Numbered from the stretch's first letter, positions 1-10,400 are shown. The stretch: DNA of 64,000 bases from Pseudanabaena sp. UWO311 (GCF_006937785.1 NZ_SJEE01000009.1:1-64000); one strand, 5' to 3'. Notes: a model not told the origin generated them from the sequence alone. Program-made: numbers and translations.

Positions 1-55
1 GTGAACCGTAAAATTTCAACATCTCCGTCTCAAGTTCTTCGCTGTAATAACCCAA
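1..55 (-). CDS. Possible partial ORF running off the left edge
   Basis: An open minus-strand frame of about 18 codons enters from the window edge. A possible TTG start at 53-55 is preceded by a purine-rich AAAGGAATAA stretch. The visible residues include SEELETEMLKFYGS. This faintly recalls the N-terminus of some transposases, but it is too short to assign. It begins just past the truncated hicA-like stub, so it could be the element or rearrangement that removed hicA. It may equally be a chance ORF. Confidence 0.25.
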   Translation of the reverse strand, partial: MGYYSEELETEMLKFYGS

Positions 56-113
56 AATTATTCCTTTTCTTTCTTTATCTGAGATTATCCTAATTTGCAC
101 AAGTTATTTGTTT

Positions 114-145
114 TTCATTCCTTAGTAACTTCTCTATAGTTCATC
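114..145 (-). pseudogene. hicA toxin remnant (N-terminal stub)
   Basis: Directly after the hicB-like gene, an ATG overlaps its stop (TGATG, translational-coupling geometry). It reads MNYREVTKE and then a stop. MNYREVTKK-like starts are typical of HicA mRNA interferases, which are small double-stranded-RBD-like toxins usually paired with HicB. The remaining roughly 60 residues, including the catalytic histidine region (GSHxxW), are absent. The toxin therefore appears lost by truncation or rearrangement at this point. The assignment rests on nine residues plus position, so it is moderate at best. Confidence 0.45.
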
Positions 146-386
146 ACGCAGAAATAACAGTTTCAATTAGGGCTGGTGAATCTTGGTCTGCAAATTGCAA
201 ATTATGAGGAAGTTTTTTGCCTAAATCTTCATAAAGTTCTCGAATCGCTTCAAATGCATCTCTAACATTGACTAAAACCTCATCGATCGATTCCCCTTCA
301 GTTATTAATTCTGGTAAGAGGGGAGAAGTTACCGTAAACCCACCTTCTGGCTGAGGAGTTAATAATAGTGGAATTTTGTAAAGCAT
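144..386 (-). CDS. hicB: HicB-family antitoxin
   Basis: This 80-residue protein has the HicB partial RNase-H-like fold pattern: an N-terminal beta strand, the EGGFTVTSPLLPELITEG segment, and a following helix (SIDEVLVNVRDAFEAI). HicB antitoxins neutralise HicA, a translation-dependent mRNA interferase. No DNA-binding ribbon-helix-helix tail is visible, consistent with the short form. Start ATG at 384-386. Its stop overlaps the ATG of a broken hicA-like stub, so the gene now looks like an orphan antitoxin. It may be a relic, or it may protect against homologous toxins elsewhere in the genome. The family call is firm; the orphan status is inferred from what is visible. Confidence 0.8.
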   Translation of the reverse strand: MLYKIPLLLTPQPEGGFTVTSPLLPELITEGESIDEVLVNVRDAFEAIRELYEDLGKKLPHNLQFADQDSPALIETVISA

Positions 387-589
387 GATGATTGTTGGGC
401 TTGTCTAAATCCTTTTAATGATTTTTATGCTATCACCTCAATCAAATAAATCACGTAAATTTCTGCTAAACCAAAAGCGCTATGGTTTATAAGATCGCTG
501 ATTGCTGCAAACACATAGCAACCCTTACAATCCATGCTGAAAGATATTAGAATAGGACAGCAATAATTTCGGCTTGGTTAAACACTTTC

Positions 590-1942
590 ATGACTGCTCA
601 GAAATATCACATCATCACCTTCGGCTGCCAAATGAACAAAGCGGATTCTGAGCGCATGGCAGGCGTATTAGAAAACATGGGCTACCAGTCAACCGAAGAG
701 ACCGAAGAAGCCGACTTGATTTTGTATAACACTTGCAGCATTCGTGACAATGCCGAGCAAAAAGTTTATTCGTACTTAGGCAGACAAGCCAAGCGCAAAC
801 GTGAAAATCCGAAATTAACCCTCGTCGTTGCGGGTTGTGTCGCCCAGCAAGAAGGCGAAGCCCTAATGCGGCGTGTTCCTGAACTTGATCTAGTCATGGG
901 GCCACAGCATGTTAATCGTCTTGGCGATCTGTTGGGACAAGTATTTAATGGCAACCAAGTTGTCGCCACCGATGAAGCCTATATCGAAGAAGACATCACC
1001 ACACCACGCCGTAATAGTGCTGTTTCTGCTTGGGTAAATATTATTTATGGCTGCAACGAAAACTGTACTTATTGCATCGTGCCTGCGGTAAGAGGTAGAG
1101 AACAATCGCGATCGCCTGAATCCATCCGTAAAGAAATTGAAAATCTTGCGGCGCAGGGCTATAAAGAAATTACCTTACTTGGTCAAAACATCGATGCCTA
1201 TGGGCGCGATCTCCCAGCAGGTGGTATTGGCGCAGGCATCGGCGGCAAAATCACATTTACTGATTTGCTTTATTACGTCCATGATATCGAAGGGATCGAT
1301 CGCATTCGTTATGCCACCAGCCACCCTCGCTACTTTAGTTCACGATTGATCAAAGCTTGCTATGAACTACCAAAGGTTTGCGAACATTTCCATATTCCTT
1401 TTCAGTCGGGCGATAACGACATTCTCAAGGCGATGGCACGGGGCTATACCCATGAGCGCTACCGCCGCATTATTGATGACATTCGCGAGATTATGCCCGA
1501 TGCGGCGATTACTGCCGATGCGATCGTTGCTTTCCCTGGGGAAACCGAGGAGCAATTTGAGCGTACAGTGCAGCTAGTTAACGACATTGGCTTTGATTTG
1601 GTAAATACTGCGGCTTATTCACCTCGCCCAGGTACACCTGCGGCGGTTTGGGAAAACCAGTTAAGTGAAGAGATCAAAAGCGATCGCCTTCAGCGTCTCA
1701 ACCACGCTGTTAATCAAAATGCTGCTGAGCGTTCTAACCGCTATGCAGGACGTACTGAAGAGATCATGATCGAAGGTACAAACCACAAAAATCCTTTACA
1801 AATCATGGGTCGCACCCGCACCAATCGGATCGCCTTCACCGAGAACAACACAGGCAAACCATTAGCTGATCTGATTGGTCAGACTCTTTCCATAAGAATT
1901 ACTGAGGTAAGACCATTTAGTTTGACTGGTGTAATTTGCTAA
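590..1942 (+). CDS. miaB: tRNA-2-methylthio-N6-dimethylallyladenosine synthase MiaB
   Basis: MiaB is a radical-SAM methylthiotransferase. It adds the 2-methylthio group to i6A37 of tRNAs that read UNN codons. The 450-residue length matches the family. The N-terminal UPF0004 domain has the cluster cysteines ([12 protein letters not shown] near residue 13, YNTCSIR near 49, VVAGCVAQQ near 83). The radical-SAM motif CxxxCxxC is present as [10 protein letters not shown] near residues 153-162. The C-terminal 65 residues fit the TRAM RNA-binding domain. Start ATG at 590. It is followed by tRNA-Lys on the same strand with no hairpin between them, so the two could be co-transcribed. Confidence 0.95.
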   Translation: MTAQKYHIITFGCQMNKADSERMAGVLENMGYQSTEETEEADLILYNTCSIRDNAEQKVYSYLGRQAKRKRENPKLTLVVAGCVAQQEGEALMRRVPELDLVMGPQHVNRLGDLLGQVFNGNQVVATDEAYIEEDITTPRRNSAVSAWVNIIYGCNENCTYCIVPAVRGREQSRSPESIRKEIENLAAQGYKEITLLGQNIDAYGRDLPAGGIGAGIGGKITFTDLLYYVHDIEGIDRIRYATSHPRYFSSRLIKACYELPKVCEHFHIPFQSGDNDILKAMARGYTHERYRRIIDDIREIMPDAAITADAIVAFPGETEEQFERTVQLVNDIGFDLVNTAAYSPRPGTPAAVWENQLSEEIKSDRLQRLNHAVNQNAAERSNRYAGRTEEIMIEGTNHKNPLQIMGRTRTNRIAFTENNTGKPLADLIGQTLSIRITEVRPFSLTGVIC

Positions 1943-2035
1943 AAGCATGTTAGACTAGCCAAGCGCGTAAACGAAAAGTTTGCATTTTGTAAACAAAAGT
2001 TCACACTTTGCAATAAATCATACCTTGCAATAAAA

Positions 2036-2107
<72 letters not shown>

Positions 2108-2117
2108 TAAAATAACT

Positions 2118-2150
2118 AAGAATAGCTAGCACATAGTGCTAGCTATTCTT
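2118..2150 (+). terminator. Intrinsic terminator after tRNA-Lys
   Basis: Perfect 15-bp inverted repeat AAGAATAGCTAGCAC / GTGCTAGCTATTCTT with an ATA loop, followed by TTTT. It suits termination of the tRNA transcript. Confidence 0.8.
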
Positions 2151-2172
2151 TTTAGCGCCAAAAGAGCACAGA

Positions 2173-2295
2173 AATTCTCATTATACAAATCAGATTTTTG
2201 AAAGCCCGCCGTTGGCGGGCTTTCAAAAATCCGATTTTGGTGATTCCATCGCCTTTGGTGATGGAATCACCAAAATCGGTTTCATAATGAGAATT
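2173..2295. repeat. Branched (three-way) palindromic element
   Basis: A 12-bp outer inverted repeat (2173-2184 with 2284-2295) encloses two back-to-back perfect hairpins. Hairpin A has an 18-bp stem (2193-2210 / 2214-2231, loop GTT). Hairpin B has a 20-bp stem (2231-2250 / 2260-2279, 9-nt loop). The whole 123 nt can fold as a three-way junction in RNA or single-stranded DNA. No coding potential is convincing. It looks like a non-autonomous palindromic repeat, or a structured RNA upstream of the glycosyltransferase gene. Confidence 0.75.
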
Positions 2296-2371
2296 ACTGA
2301 AAAGATAGCGTTGACACTTCGTGCTGCCTCTAGTTTTGGTATTATACCTTTGTAATAATGTGGTGTAGTTC

Positions 2372-3532
2372 ATGCATATTGCATGGTTAGGTAAAAAATC
2401 GCCTGCTTGTGGCAACGTGACCTATAGTCGCGAGATTACAAATGCGTTACTCGATCGCGGACATCGTGTCAGCTTTATGCATTTTGCCCCAGAAAGTGAT
2501 TCAGAACATGAAGAGCTAGAAGAACATGCGCAAGAAACTCAAGATGTCGCTTTACCATTTCTCTACAAATCCACCATTTACACAGTTCCTTCTTTAAGGG
2601 CGAATAAGATTCTCGTTGATTCTTTGCGATCGCTAAAGCCCGATATTATTCATGCATCCCTTGCCATATCTCCTCTCGATTTTCGCCTGCCAGAAATTTG
2701 TGCCGAACTCGATTTACCCCTTGTCGCTACATTTCACCAACCCTTTGATCTGAAACGTCGTAATCTTGCCTCTAGCACGCAGCAACTTACCTATCAAATT
2801 TATGCGCCATCGCTAGCCGACTACAATCAAGTTATTATCTTTTCTAATATTCAAAAAGAACTTCTTAATAAATTAGGAGTCCCCAATACGAGAATTGCAG
2901 TTATTCCCAATGGTGTAGATAGCGATCGCTATTCTCCAGGGGCTTCTAATATTAAGGCTGAGCTGAATGCTGATGTGCTTTTTCTCTATCAAGGTCGTTT
3001 AGCTGCTGAGAAAAATGTCGAAGCTTTACTCAAGGCATGGCGCAAATGTCGAATGCCTGAAGGTTGTAAACTTGCGATCGTCGGTACTGGCCCCTTACTG
3101 GCAGGTTTAAAGACTTTTTATGGTCATGATCCCAGCATTATCTGGATGGGCTATATTGCTGATGAGCAAAGACGTATTGAGATTTTGCGCGGTACAGACG
3201 TATTTATCTTACCTTCGCTGGTGGAAGGCTTATCTCTATCACTACTAGAAGCGATGTCCTGTGGAGTTGCTTGCATTGCGACTGATGTGGGTGCTGATGG
3301 TGAAGTAATTGAGAATGGAGCAGGAATTATTCTTGATTCTCATAAGGTTACTTCTCAACTTTGCACGCTTTTACCACTATTTGTCGATCATCCTGAGATG
3401 GCGAAGATTATTGGTATTAAGGCAAGGCAAAGGGTTTTAGATCGCTATACGCTGGTAAAAAATATTGATCGCTTAGAAGTTCTTTATGAGCAAACCATGA
3501 GTCAGCAATGGGTTCGGGTTAGCGCATTCTAA
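2372..3532 (+). CDS. GT4-family glycosyltransferase
   Basis: This 386-residue protein has the two Rossmann halves of a GT-B glycosyltransferase. The N-terminal acceptor half begins MHIAWLGKKSPACGNVTYSRE. The C-terminal nucleotide-sugar half has the EX7E-type segment LVEGLSLSLLEAMSCGV near residues 285-301 and a GxGP element (IVGTGPLLAGL). Such enzymes transfer sugars from nucleotide donors to lipids, polysaccharides or other acceptors at the cytoplasmic face of the membrane. Donor and acceptor cannot be told from sequence. The start ATG at 2372 lies about 75 nt past the branched palindrome. The gene stands alone and ends in a 26-bp hairpin. Confidence 0.85.
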   Translation: MHIAWLGKKSPACGNVTYSREITNALLDRGHRVSFMHFAPESDSEHEELEEHAQETQDVALPFLYKSTIYTVPSLRANKILVDSLRSLKPDIIHASLAISPLDFRLPEICAELDLPLVATFHQPFDLKRRNLASSTQQLTYQIYAPSLADYNQVIIFSNIQKELLNKLGVPNTRIAVIPNGVDSDRYSPGASNIKAELNADVLFLYQGRLAAEKNVEALLKAWRKCRMPEGCKLAIVGTGPLLAGLKTFYGHDPSIIWMGYIADEQRRIEILRGTDVFILPSLVEGLSLSLLEAMSCGVACIATDVGADGEVIENGAGIILDSHKVTSQLCTLLPLFVDHPEMAKIIGIKARQRVLDRYTLVKNIDRLEVLYEQTMSQQWVRVSAF

Positions 3533-3538
3533 GAGCTC

Positions 3539-3616
3539 AAACCAAAAAACTTTAAAAGTGTTGCTTTGCGACACTTTTAAAGTTTTTTGGTTTGGGTTTA
3601 AGCGCAAAGCGCTGTA
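3539..3616. repeat. Palindromic repeat family B, copy 1 (also bidirectional terminator)
   Basis: A 26-bp stem (3539-3564 / 3568-3593, TTT loop, one G-T wobble) is followed by GGTTTGGGTTT and then AGCGCAAAGCGCTGTAA. The same tail recurs at about 52213-52245, and degenerate and inverted at about 51590-51620. The element sits between convergent genes, and its tail runs up to the sbcC stop codon. It should terminate transcription in both directions. Confidence 0.75.
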
Positions 3617-3617
3617 A

Positions 3618-6600
3618 CTAACCTACTAATTGCACAGTGGAACCTTCCTCACCCTTCGATACTTCGATCAAGGTGTTAAAGGCTTCCTTCATTTGTGGCA
3701 TATGCGTAATGACCAAGATACATTCAAAATCTGGCGCGATCGCATTAATCGCACTGACAAGGCGATCGCAACCTAACTGATCTTGACTACCGAAGCCTTC
3801 ATCAATAATGAGGGTTTGCAAAGTGCTACCTTTGCGCTGGGCAAGCACGCGAGATAGAGCTAGACGCACGGCAAAGTTAATCCGAAAGGCTTCACCGCCT
3901 GAATAGGTTTCGTAGGGTCTAGTTCCTTTAGTATCAGCAATTTCAATGTCGAGGGTTTCGATAATGCGATCGCTTTTTTTACCAGATTTTTGGGTGATAA
4001 ATCTCACATTTAATTGGCGATCGCTAAGTTGAGCGAGGATTTGATTAGCTTCTACTTCGATTTGCGGAAGTACATTTTCTAGCATTAAAGCTTGAATACC
4101 ATTTTTACCAAAGGCTTGATAGAGTTCCGTGTGGATGCGTTGGCGTTGACGGGTTACTTCGATTTGAGAGAGCGTTTCTTGTTCGCGTTGGCGGCTTTGC
4201 TCTAGTTGTTGTTGTGATTGCTGAAGGCTACCAATTTGAGCGAGGAGAGTATCCATCTGCGATCGCCAGTTTTGCAGATTTTGTCGCAAAGATTGAATTT
4301 CCATTGCATGATCGCCATGTAAGGTTTTGACCTGTGACTGTAATTGAGAAATTTGAGCAGTGATATTTTGTAATTCTTGTTGATTAACGTTTTGAGTTTG
4401 TTGTAAATGGTTTACCTGTTGCTGAAGTTCGGGATATTCTTGCTCAGCGCGGGTGAGTTCTTGATAGCGCAATAATGATGGCGTGAGTTCTTGCTTTTGG
4501 GCGCGGAGTTGCTGATGCCTATCGGGTTCATAGGCTAACTGCGTCAGAGTGCGATCGCATTGTTCGAGTTCATGTTGTACTTCTAAATCGATCAGATTTT
4601 TAGTAAGACGATCTTGCAATTGGTTGATTTTGGTTTGTAAGTCAGGAATTTTTTGCGATAGATTTTCGGCTTGACGCTGAGCATTTTTTAATTCTGACTG
4701 CTTGATTTCTGCCCATCGCCAACGTTCTACGTCACCACGGGCTAGAGCATGATTTTTTTCGTCATAAGCAAATTTATAAATATTTTTATCGATGAGTTCC
4801 ATCTCTTCCCATGCTTCGCGGCTATAGTTTTGCGTCTGAAGGCAATCGCCTAAATCCACAATCTCAGCATCTATTAGCGCTAGCCTTTGCTTTGCCTCAG
4901 CGATCGCCTTTAGTCTTTCCTGCAAAGTTCCTTTACGCTGAATCAAATCATTAAGTGGTGCAAGTTCCTTTTTGAGATTACGATATTCTTCTCGTAAAAC
5001 TTCAATTTCGCAGTTAGAAGCAGCTTGCTGCTCTTTTACTACCCAAATGTCCGCTTGCAAATCGCGAGATTCCTGTTTATGTTTTTTCTGGACTAGCTGC
5101 CAATGAGCTTCATCTAGAGGGCGATCGCAAAGAGGACAAGGTGCATTCAGCACGGTTAACTGACGCATTTTTGATTCTAATTTATTAAAAGCAGCCTCAC
5201 TATCCGCCAATCTTGTTTTTAAGCGCTCCAAAAAATCACGTCTCTCTAATCCTTTTTCATGAACTCGTTGTTGATAAACTTGTTTGTTTTGTAATAAAAC
5301 AATTTGCCGATCTAGTTCTTTAGCATTAACTAATAACTGATCGTGATTCTTGACTTGTAAATATAACTGTTCGCGCTTCGCAACTAATTCTTCTAGTTTT
5401 GCAGCAAGTTTGGTATGCTCTCTTTCCAGTTGATGCTTGAGAACTTGATGACGATGAATTAACGGTGTGGATTGAGCGTGGAGGCGATCAAATTCTTGTA
5501 AAATGGCTCTTGCTTTGTGTAATTCCGCGATCGCAGCTTCGATTTCCCCAGTCCGGCTCAGAATCCCTTTTAAGTCACTTTCCTGCTGTACTAGTGACTC
5601 TAATTGCGCTTGATAATGCCTTAACTGACCCCTGAGTTCACTTTGCAGACTCGCAAGTTTAAGACTAAATTCTCCCCTACGATCGCAAAGATGTTGATAC
5701 TTTTGAAACTTACGTTCTAGTTCTGATTCTTGGGTTGATAGTACTTGATAGCACTCATATTCTTGCAAAATCTGCGATCGCATTGTCAAACATGATTCTA
5801 ATTGCTGTAATTGTTTTTGCTGAATGGCTAATTGTCGTGATGATTGCGCCAAATTGGCAGTGAGTGAAGCCTGCTGCTGTTGTTGCCAAGTTAGCTGCTG
5901 GGTCACACTTTGATATTGTTTTTGCAATTCTTCCGCAACTTGCAATTGGTGACGATCGCGAGATTCCCTTGATTGCAAATCCGCTAACTGCGATCGCAAA
6001 ACTTCTAACTGCGGTGCGATCGCCTCTCCTGCTTGAATTTGCTCTCGCAGATGTACCAACATATTCTCTAAAACTACTGACTCACCTTTGCTAGTTCGCG
6101 CAATGTCTTTGGCACGTTCGGCAAGCTCGTCATACTGCGACAAAGCTAGCATATCCGCCAAAATCTGTTTGCGATCGCTAGGACGCTTCAGCATAAATTC
6201 ATCAGCACGACCTTGACGCAAATATGCGGAATTAACGAAGGTCTCGTAATCCATCTTCAGATGCGAAATGATTGTCTGCTGAGTCGATTGCACCTTACGC
6301 TCAGTGAGGGATTTAAATTTGCCTTCACTCTGCACCTGAAATTCTAAAGAGGTTGAACTATTACGAGATCTTGTTCTAATTACCCGATAGACTTCACCAC
6401 CAGCGATAAATGTAAAGTCCACTTGAGCTTCTTTAGAACCAACATGAATCACATCATCTTGGCTTGCCACGCGGCTTATACCCCAAATCGCCCAAGCAAT
6501 CGCTTCTAATAATGATGATTTTCCCGCCCCATTCGCGCCACAAATGCAAGCAACATGCAGCCCACTAAAATCTAAGGCTAATTGTTGATAGCTCAAGAAA

Positions 6601-6629
6601 TTTTTTAATCGCAATTTCTGAGGGATCAT
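3618..6629 (-). CDS. sbcC: Exonuclease subunit SbcC / Rad50-like ATPase
   Basis: SbcC forms the ATPase of the SbcCD (Mre11-Rad50) nuclease. It processes DNA ends and hairpins. The 1003-residue length is normal. Walker A is CGANGAGKSSLLEA near residues 30-43. Two long coiled coils flank the zinc hook CPLCDRPLDEAHW near residue 495. The ABC signature SGGEAFRINFA and Walker B LIIDEGFGSQDQ lie near the C-terminus. sbcD is not adjacent. The start ATG at 6627-6629 gives a complete family N-terminus (MIPQKLRLKNFLSYQ). A hairpin-cleaving nuclease is worth noting in a genome this rich in long palindromes, though its presence is not diagnostic. Confidence 0.93.
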   Translation of the reverse strand: MIPQKLRLKNFLSYQQLALDFSGLHVACICGANGAGKSSLLEAIAWAIWGISRVASQDDVIHVGSKEAQVDFTFIAGGEVYRVIRTRSRNSSTSLEFQVQSEGKFKSLTERKVQSTQQTIISHLKMDYETFVNSAYLRQGRADEFMLKRPSDRKQILADMLALSQYDELAERAKDIARTSKGESVVLENMLVHLREQIQAGEAIAPQLEVLRSQLADLQSRESRDRHQLQVAEELQKQYQSVTQQLTWQQQQQASLTANLAQSSRQLAIQQKQLQQLESCLTMRSQILQEYECYQVLSTQESELERKFQKYQHLCDRRGEFSLKLASLQSELRGQLRHYQAQLESLVQQESDLKGILSRTGEIEAAIAELHKARAILQEFDRLHAQSTPLIHRHQVLKHQLEREHTKLAAKLEELVAKREQLYLQVKNHDQLLVNAKELDRQIVLLQNKQVYQQRVHEKGLERRDFLERLKTRLADSEAAFNKLESKMRQLTVLNAPCPLCDRPLDEAHWQLVQKKHKQESRDLQADIWVVKEQQAASNCEIEVLREEYRNLKKELAPLNDLIQRKGTLQERLKAIAEAKQRLALIDAEIVDLGDCLQTQNYSREAWEEMELIDKNIYKFAYDEKNHALARGDVERWRWAEIKQSELKNAQRQAENLSQKIPDLQTKINQLQDRLTKNLIDLEVQHELEQCDRTLTQLAYEPDRHQQLRAQKQELTPSLLRYQELTRAEQEYPELQQQVNHLQQTQNVNQQELQNITAQISQLQSQVKTLHGDHAMEIQSLRQNLQNWRSQMDTLLAQIGSLQQSQQQLEQSRQREQETLSQIEVTRQRQRIHTELYQAFGKNGIQALMLENVLPQIEVEANQILAQLSDRQLNVRFITQKSGKKSDRIIETLDIEIADTKGTRPYETYSGGEAFRINFAVRLALSRVLAQRKGSTLQTLIIDEGFGSQDQLGCDRLVSAINAIAPDFECILVITHMPQMKEAFNTLIEVSKGEEGSTVQLVG

Positions 6630-6764
6630 ACTGAGAAGTAATATATAGTTATCGCAACTATTATTTAATTATCATAATAATGTATTATTTAACAAAGGTT
6701 CTTATGCCAGAGTTTTTACTTTTGCCTTTCACCTTTTTACTTTCGCCTAAAAGCCGAGGGAGTT

Positions 6765-7133
6765 ATGGAAGTATGGGAAGAGATTAGTCGCCAAAGAGTA
6801 AAGTACATCGTCGATAGCTATCAGTTAGATGGCAATGACGATGAAGATTTTGATGAATATTTGGAAGATTTATTACAAGCCTACACACCTCCACAAATCG
6901 AACTAGCGCTTGTTGAAGTTTTAATCGAAAGTTGGCGAGTTACACCTCTTATTCGTGGTGTTGTTTTTCTAGAGCGATCACACGAGCTTTTAAAAGATTG
7001 GGAAAATAAGCCAACCGCCCAACATATTTCTCCTATACATTTTCATTTGATTACAGGATTAGATCCCACACCAGTATTTGGAAATAGCATCACACAAGCG
7101 AATAGAAGTATTGTTTCTACAGTCAGCCAATGA
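6765..7133 (+). CDS. Conserved small acidic protein, function unknown
   Basis: This 122-residue soluble protein begins MEVWEEISRQRVKYIVDSY. Its first 75 residues are acidic and helical (DGNDDEDFDEYLEDLLQAY). The last 40 residues are more neutral and end in ITGLDPTPVFGNS and a Ser/Thr-rich tail. There is no signal peptide, membrane span or catalytic motif. It is transcribed divergently from sbcC, with 135 nt between starts. It resembles small uncharacterised proteins of cyanobacteria, but no function can be assigned. Confidence 0.6.
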   Translation: MEVWEEISRQRVKYIVDSYQLDGNDDEDFDEYLEDLLQAYTPPQIELALVEVLIESWRVTPLIRGVVFLERSHELLKDWENKPTAQHISPIHFHLITGLDPTPVFGNSITQANRSIVSTVSQ

Positions 7134-7199
7134 TGCATCGTTTTTTTATTTTACCTGCGGCAATATAAAAGCTCAAAAGCCCTACAGATATCGGCTTTC

Positions 7200-7233
7200 A
7201 ACCATAGAAAGTGTAGTCACACTTTCTATGGTT
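7200..7233. terminator. Hairpin in the 7134-7471 intergenic region
   Basis: Perfect 15-bp stem AACCATAGAAAGTGT / ACACTTTCTATGGTT with a 4-nt loop. The core AAAGTGT-N4-ACACTTT matches the first hairpin of palindromic repeat family A. It probably terminates the upstream unknown gene. Nothing else with coding or clear regulatory character was seen in the rest of this 338-nt gap. Confidence 0.6.
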
Positions 7234-7471
7234 AGTATAAAGATTTGCGTTTACAGAGATAGAACCTAGTGATAGAAATTGTGGAATAGTGCAACAAAAA
7301 TTCTCATTTTTAATCCTTTTGTTGTGGGAGAATATTGTAGAGGAGGGGCATATTACAACAATTTCGGTTAATCAAACAACAATTTTTTTAAAGTGTTGCT
7401 TTGCTGAATTAAAAAAATTTACTATTGCAAATTTGCATGGTTAATAATTAACTGGGATTAATGATTATTAA

Positions 7472-10400
7472 ATGAACTTTTTCTCGCCAATCGCAAGGTT
7501 TCTGCATAAACTTTTAAATCGTAAATCTCAGGATAGGTTTCAAGGTAAAACTATCCTGAGATTTACGTTCTTATTTTTATTGTTTGCAACTCTGGGGTAT
7601 TTAGGAAATTATTTTCGGCTACCTTTGTTTTTTGGTGTTGATTTGTTGTTCGGTAGCATTTTTGTAATGATCGCCATATATTTTTATGGGATCTCAATGG
7701 GGGTGTTGGTTTCGGCGGTCGCAAGTACTTATACTTATTTTCTTTGGGGACAGCCCTACGCCGCAGTGCTGTTGATTTTAGAGAGCCTTTGGGTGAGCAT
7801 TGGGCTGCATCGAGGAAAGCAAAAGCAACCGCGCAACATAGTATTGCTAGTGCTGTCCTATTGGCTATGTATAGGCACACCACTATGTTGTCTATTTTAT
7901 TATTTCTTTCTCAAGTTTGGAATTAGTTCAATTGTTTTAGTTGTTCTAAAACAAGTAATTAATGGTGTATTAAATGCGCTAATTGCGAGCCTATGTATTA
8001 ATTATCTACCACTAAAGCAATGGCTTCAAAAAGGGCAAGGCGATCGCAATCAACAAACCATCCAACAGATGTTATTTCATCTGTTATTAGCCGCTGTTTT
8101 TATCCCGATCTTCACCATTGCTATTTTGACAGGGGCGCAGTCTTTACAAAATATTAACATTGAAATTGATAGTCAATTGCGTGCAAGTACTTCTTCCCTT
8201 AGCTCAGATCTAAAATTTTGGCATCAAAGTAACTCACAGATATTGCGAGAACTCGCCGCAATCAGTTCCGATACGCAGAATCTAGAACGATTACAGTTTG
8301 CTACTACTACCCTAGGTAAAGCCACGTCAACGTTTCTCTATATCTATACTACGGATGCCGAAGGAAATATTTTGACTGCTTTTCCTAATGTTTCTGATTC
8401 AGCCAGAGCTAGTCTCAGTAAAGCAATGCTTAAAGAAGATATCTTTCAGCAGGTTAAATCTTCTTTGAGCATTGCTTTTGGGGATGTCCACACTGATGAA
8501 ATCACATCTGATTCGCATATCGATGTAGCCGTTCCAATCTTCATGAACAATCGCTTTAATGGCATCATTTTTGCAGCTTTGGATCTCTCTCATATTAAAA
8601 ACTTTTTAATTGAAAAATCAAAAACATGGAAGACTGAGGCTTTTGTCCTTGATCGTCAGAATAAAATAATTTCTAGTACTTCTCCAGATTTCCAAACGGG
8701 ACAGTTTTTTGATTTGGCTCAGGGCGGAGAAATTCACGCTATTGGGACTGATCAGTTCCAATGGTTCCCAACTACAAAAGGACTGTCAGCCATGACTCGC
8801 TGGCGTAAGTCCTATTATTTGCAGCAAGTTAAGATCAATAATGAGATCCCTTGGAGTCTATTGGTACGTTTGTCGCCAATTCCATACATTGATGTCCTTG
8901 AACAACTGCATACCAAAATTCTCGCTATTTTACTGGCAATTATTTTGCCAGCCACGTTAGCAGCAAATTTCCTTAGCCGCAGGTTTGCAAGCCCGATCGC
9001 CAAATTAATGAGACTGACCACAGATCTTCAACAAGATCTTGCAGTAGATAATGACTTTGCTTGGAAATCTAGCAATCTGAAGGAAATTGATGCCCTTGGC
9101 TATAACTTCCAAGTTATGGCGATCGCTCTCCAAGAGAAGTTTCATGAAATAGAAGAAGTAAATCAAAGCCTAGAGATCCGCATCCAAGAACGTACAGCTG
9201 AACTCCTTAAAAGTGAAGAAAGATGGCAGTTAGCAAGCCAAGCTGCCGATGATGGTATTTGGGATTGGAATATCAAGACTGGAGTCACATTTCGCTCAGA
9301 CCGTTGGCGCACAATGTTAGGCATGAACCCCAGTATTGACAATGAAAAACCAGTTAATTGGATAGATTTGATTCATCCAGATGATCGCGATCGCCTTTTG
9401 CAGATACAAGAAGATTACTTTGCTCATAGAATTGATCACTTTATAACTGAATATCGAATGCGCTGTCAGGATGGCACTTATAAATGGATAGCAACTCAAG
9501 CTAAAGCTTTGTGGAACGAACAAGATGAACCGATTCGCATGGTTGGCACAAACAAAGATATTACTGATCGTAAACTTGCGATCGCTGCTCTGGAAAAGAG
9601 AGAAAGCTATCTGACTATGCTAGTCGAGATCCAGCGCCATCTACTTGCTGAAAGTGTCAGCAATCAGGAATATGACAATATTTTAGGAATACTGGGCAAA
9701 GCTTCCGATTTTTCAAGTATTAAATTATTTGTCTGTGAGCGGGAACAATTGGATGAACCTGATCTCAGGCTATATTCTGCTTGGTTTGATGAAAATATAA
9801 GTCGCCATTCTAAATCAGTACAGACTAAATTCAAGCAAATGATCATTAGTTTGCAATGGTTATCACGTCTTGCCAATGGAGAGATCATCAATGAGTCGTT
9901 ATCAACTATTTCTGAAGCCGAGAGACCAATATTAACAGTTAAAAATCTTCACTCAATCTTAATGATGCCTATTGTCGTTAGTGGTAGATTTTGGGGCTTT
10001 TTTAGCTTTCATGATTACCTATGCGATCGCTTACGAGATTCTGTAGAAGTGAGCCTATTAAGAATTTCGGTATCTTCTCTAGCCATGCATCTAGAACGCC
10101 AGCAAGCAAAAATAGAAATGTTACAGGCAATGGAATCAGCCCAATCAGCTAATCGTGCTAAGAGCGAGTTCCTTGCCACGATGAGTCATGAAATTCGCAC
10201 GCCAATGAATGCTGTGATTGGCATGACCAGTTTATTATTAGACACAGAACTTAGCTCTGAGCAACGGGAACTCACAGAAATTGTGCGATCGAGCGGAGAT
10301 AATTTACTCACAATTATTAACGATATTCTTGACTTCTCAAAAATTGAATCAGGGAAATTAGCCCTAGATAATCATCCCTTTATCTTACGACATTGCATCG

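Noticed and set aside
2152-2415. 87-codon minus-strand ORF across the branched palindrome
   Set aside because: Its codons are the palindrome itself and the 5' end of the glycosyltransferase gene. It would read through the self-complementary arms and has no protein-like composition.
5520-6200. Dense GCGATCGC sites considered as operators
   Set aside because: These are HIP1 octamers, found in coding and non-coding DNA across cyanobacteria. Their presence here is not specific regulation.
6765-7133. Candidate anti-nuclease or SbcD-related protein next to sbcC
   Set aside because: No SbcD phosphoesterase motifs are present. The gene is divergent, and the sequence gives no support beyond proximity.
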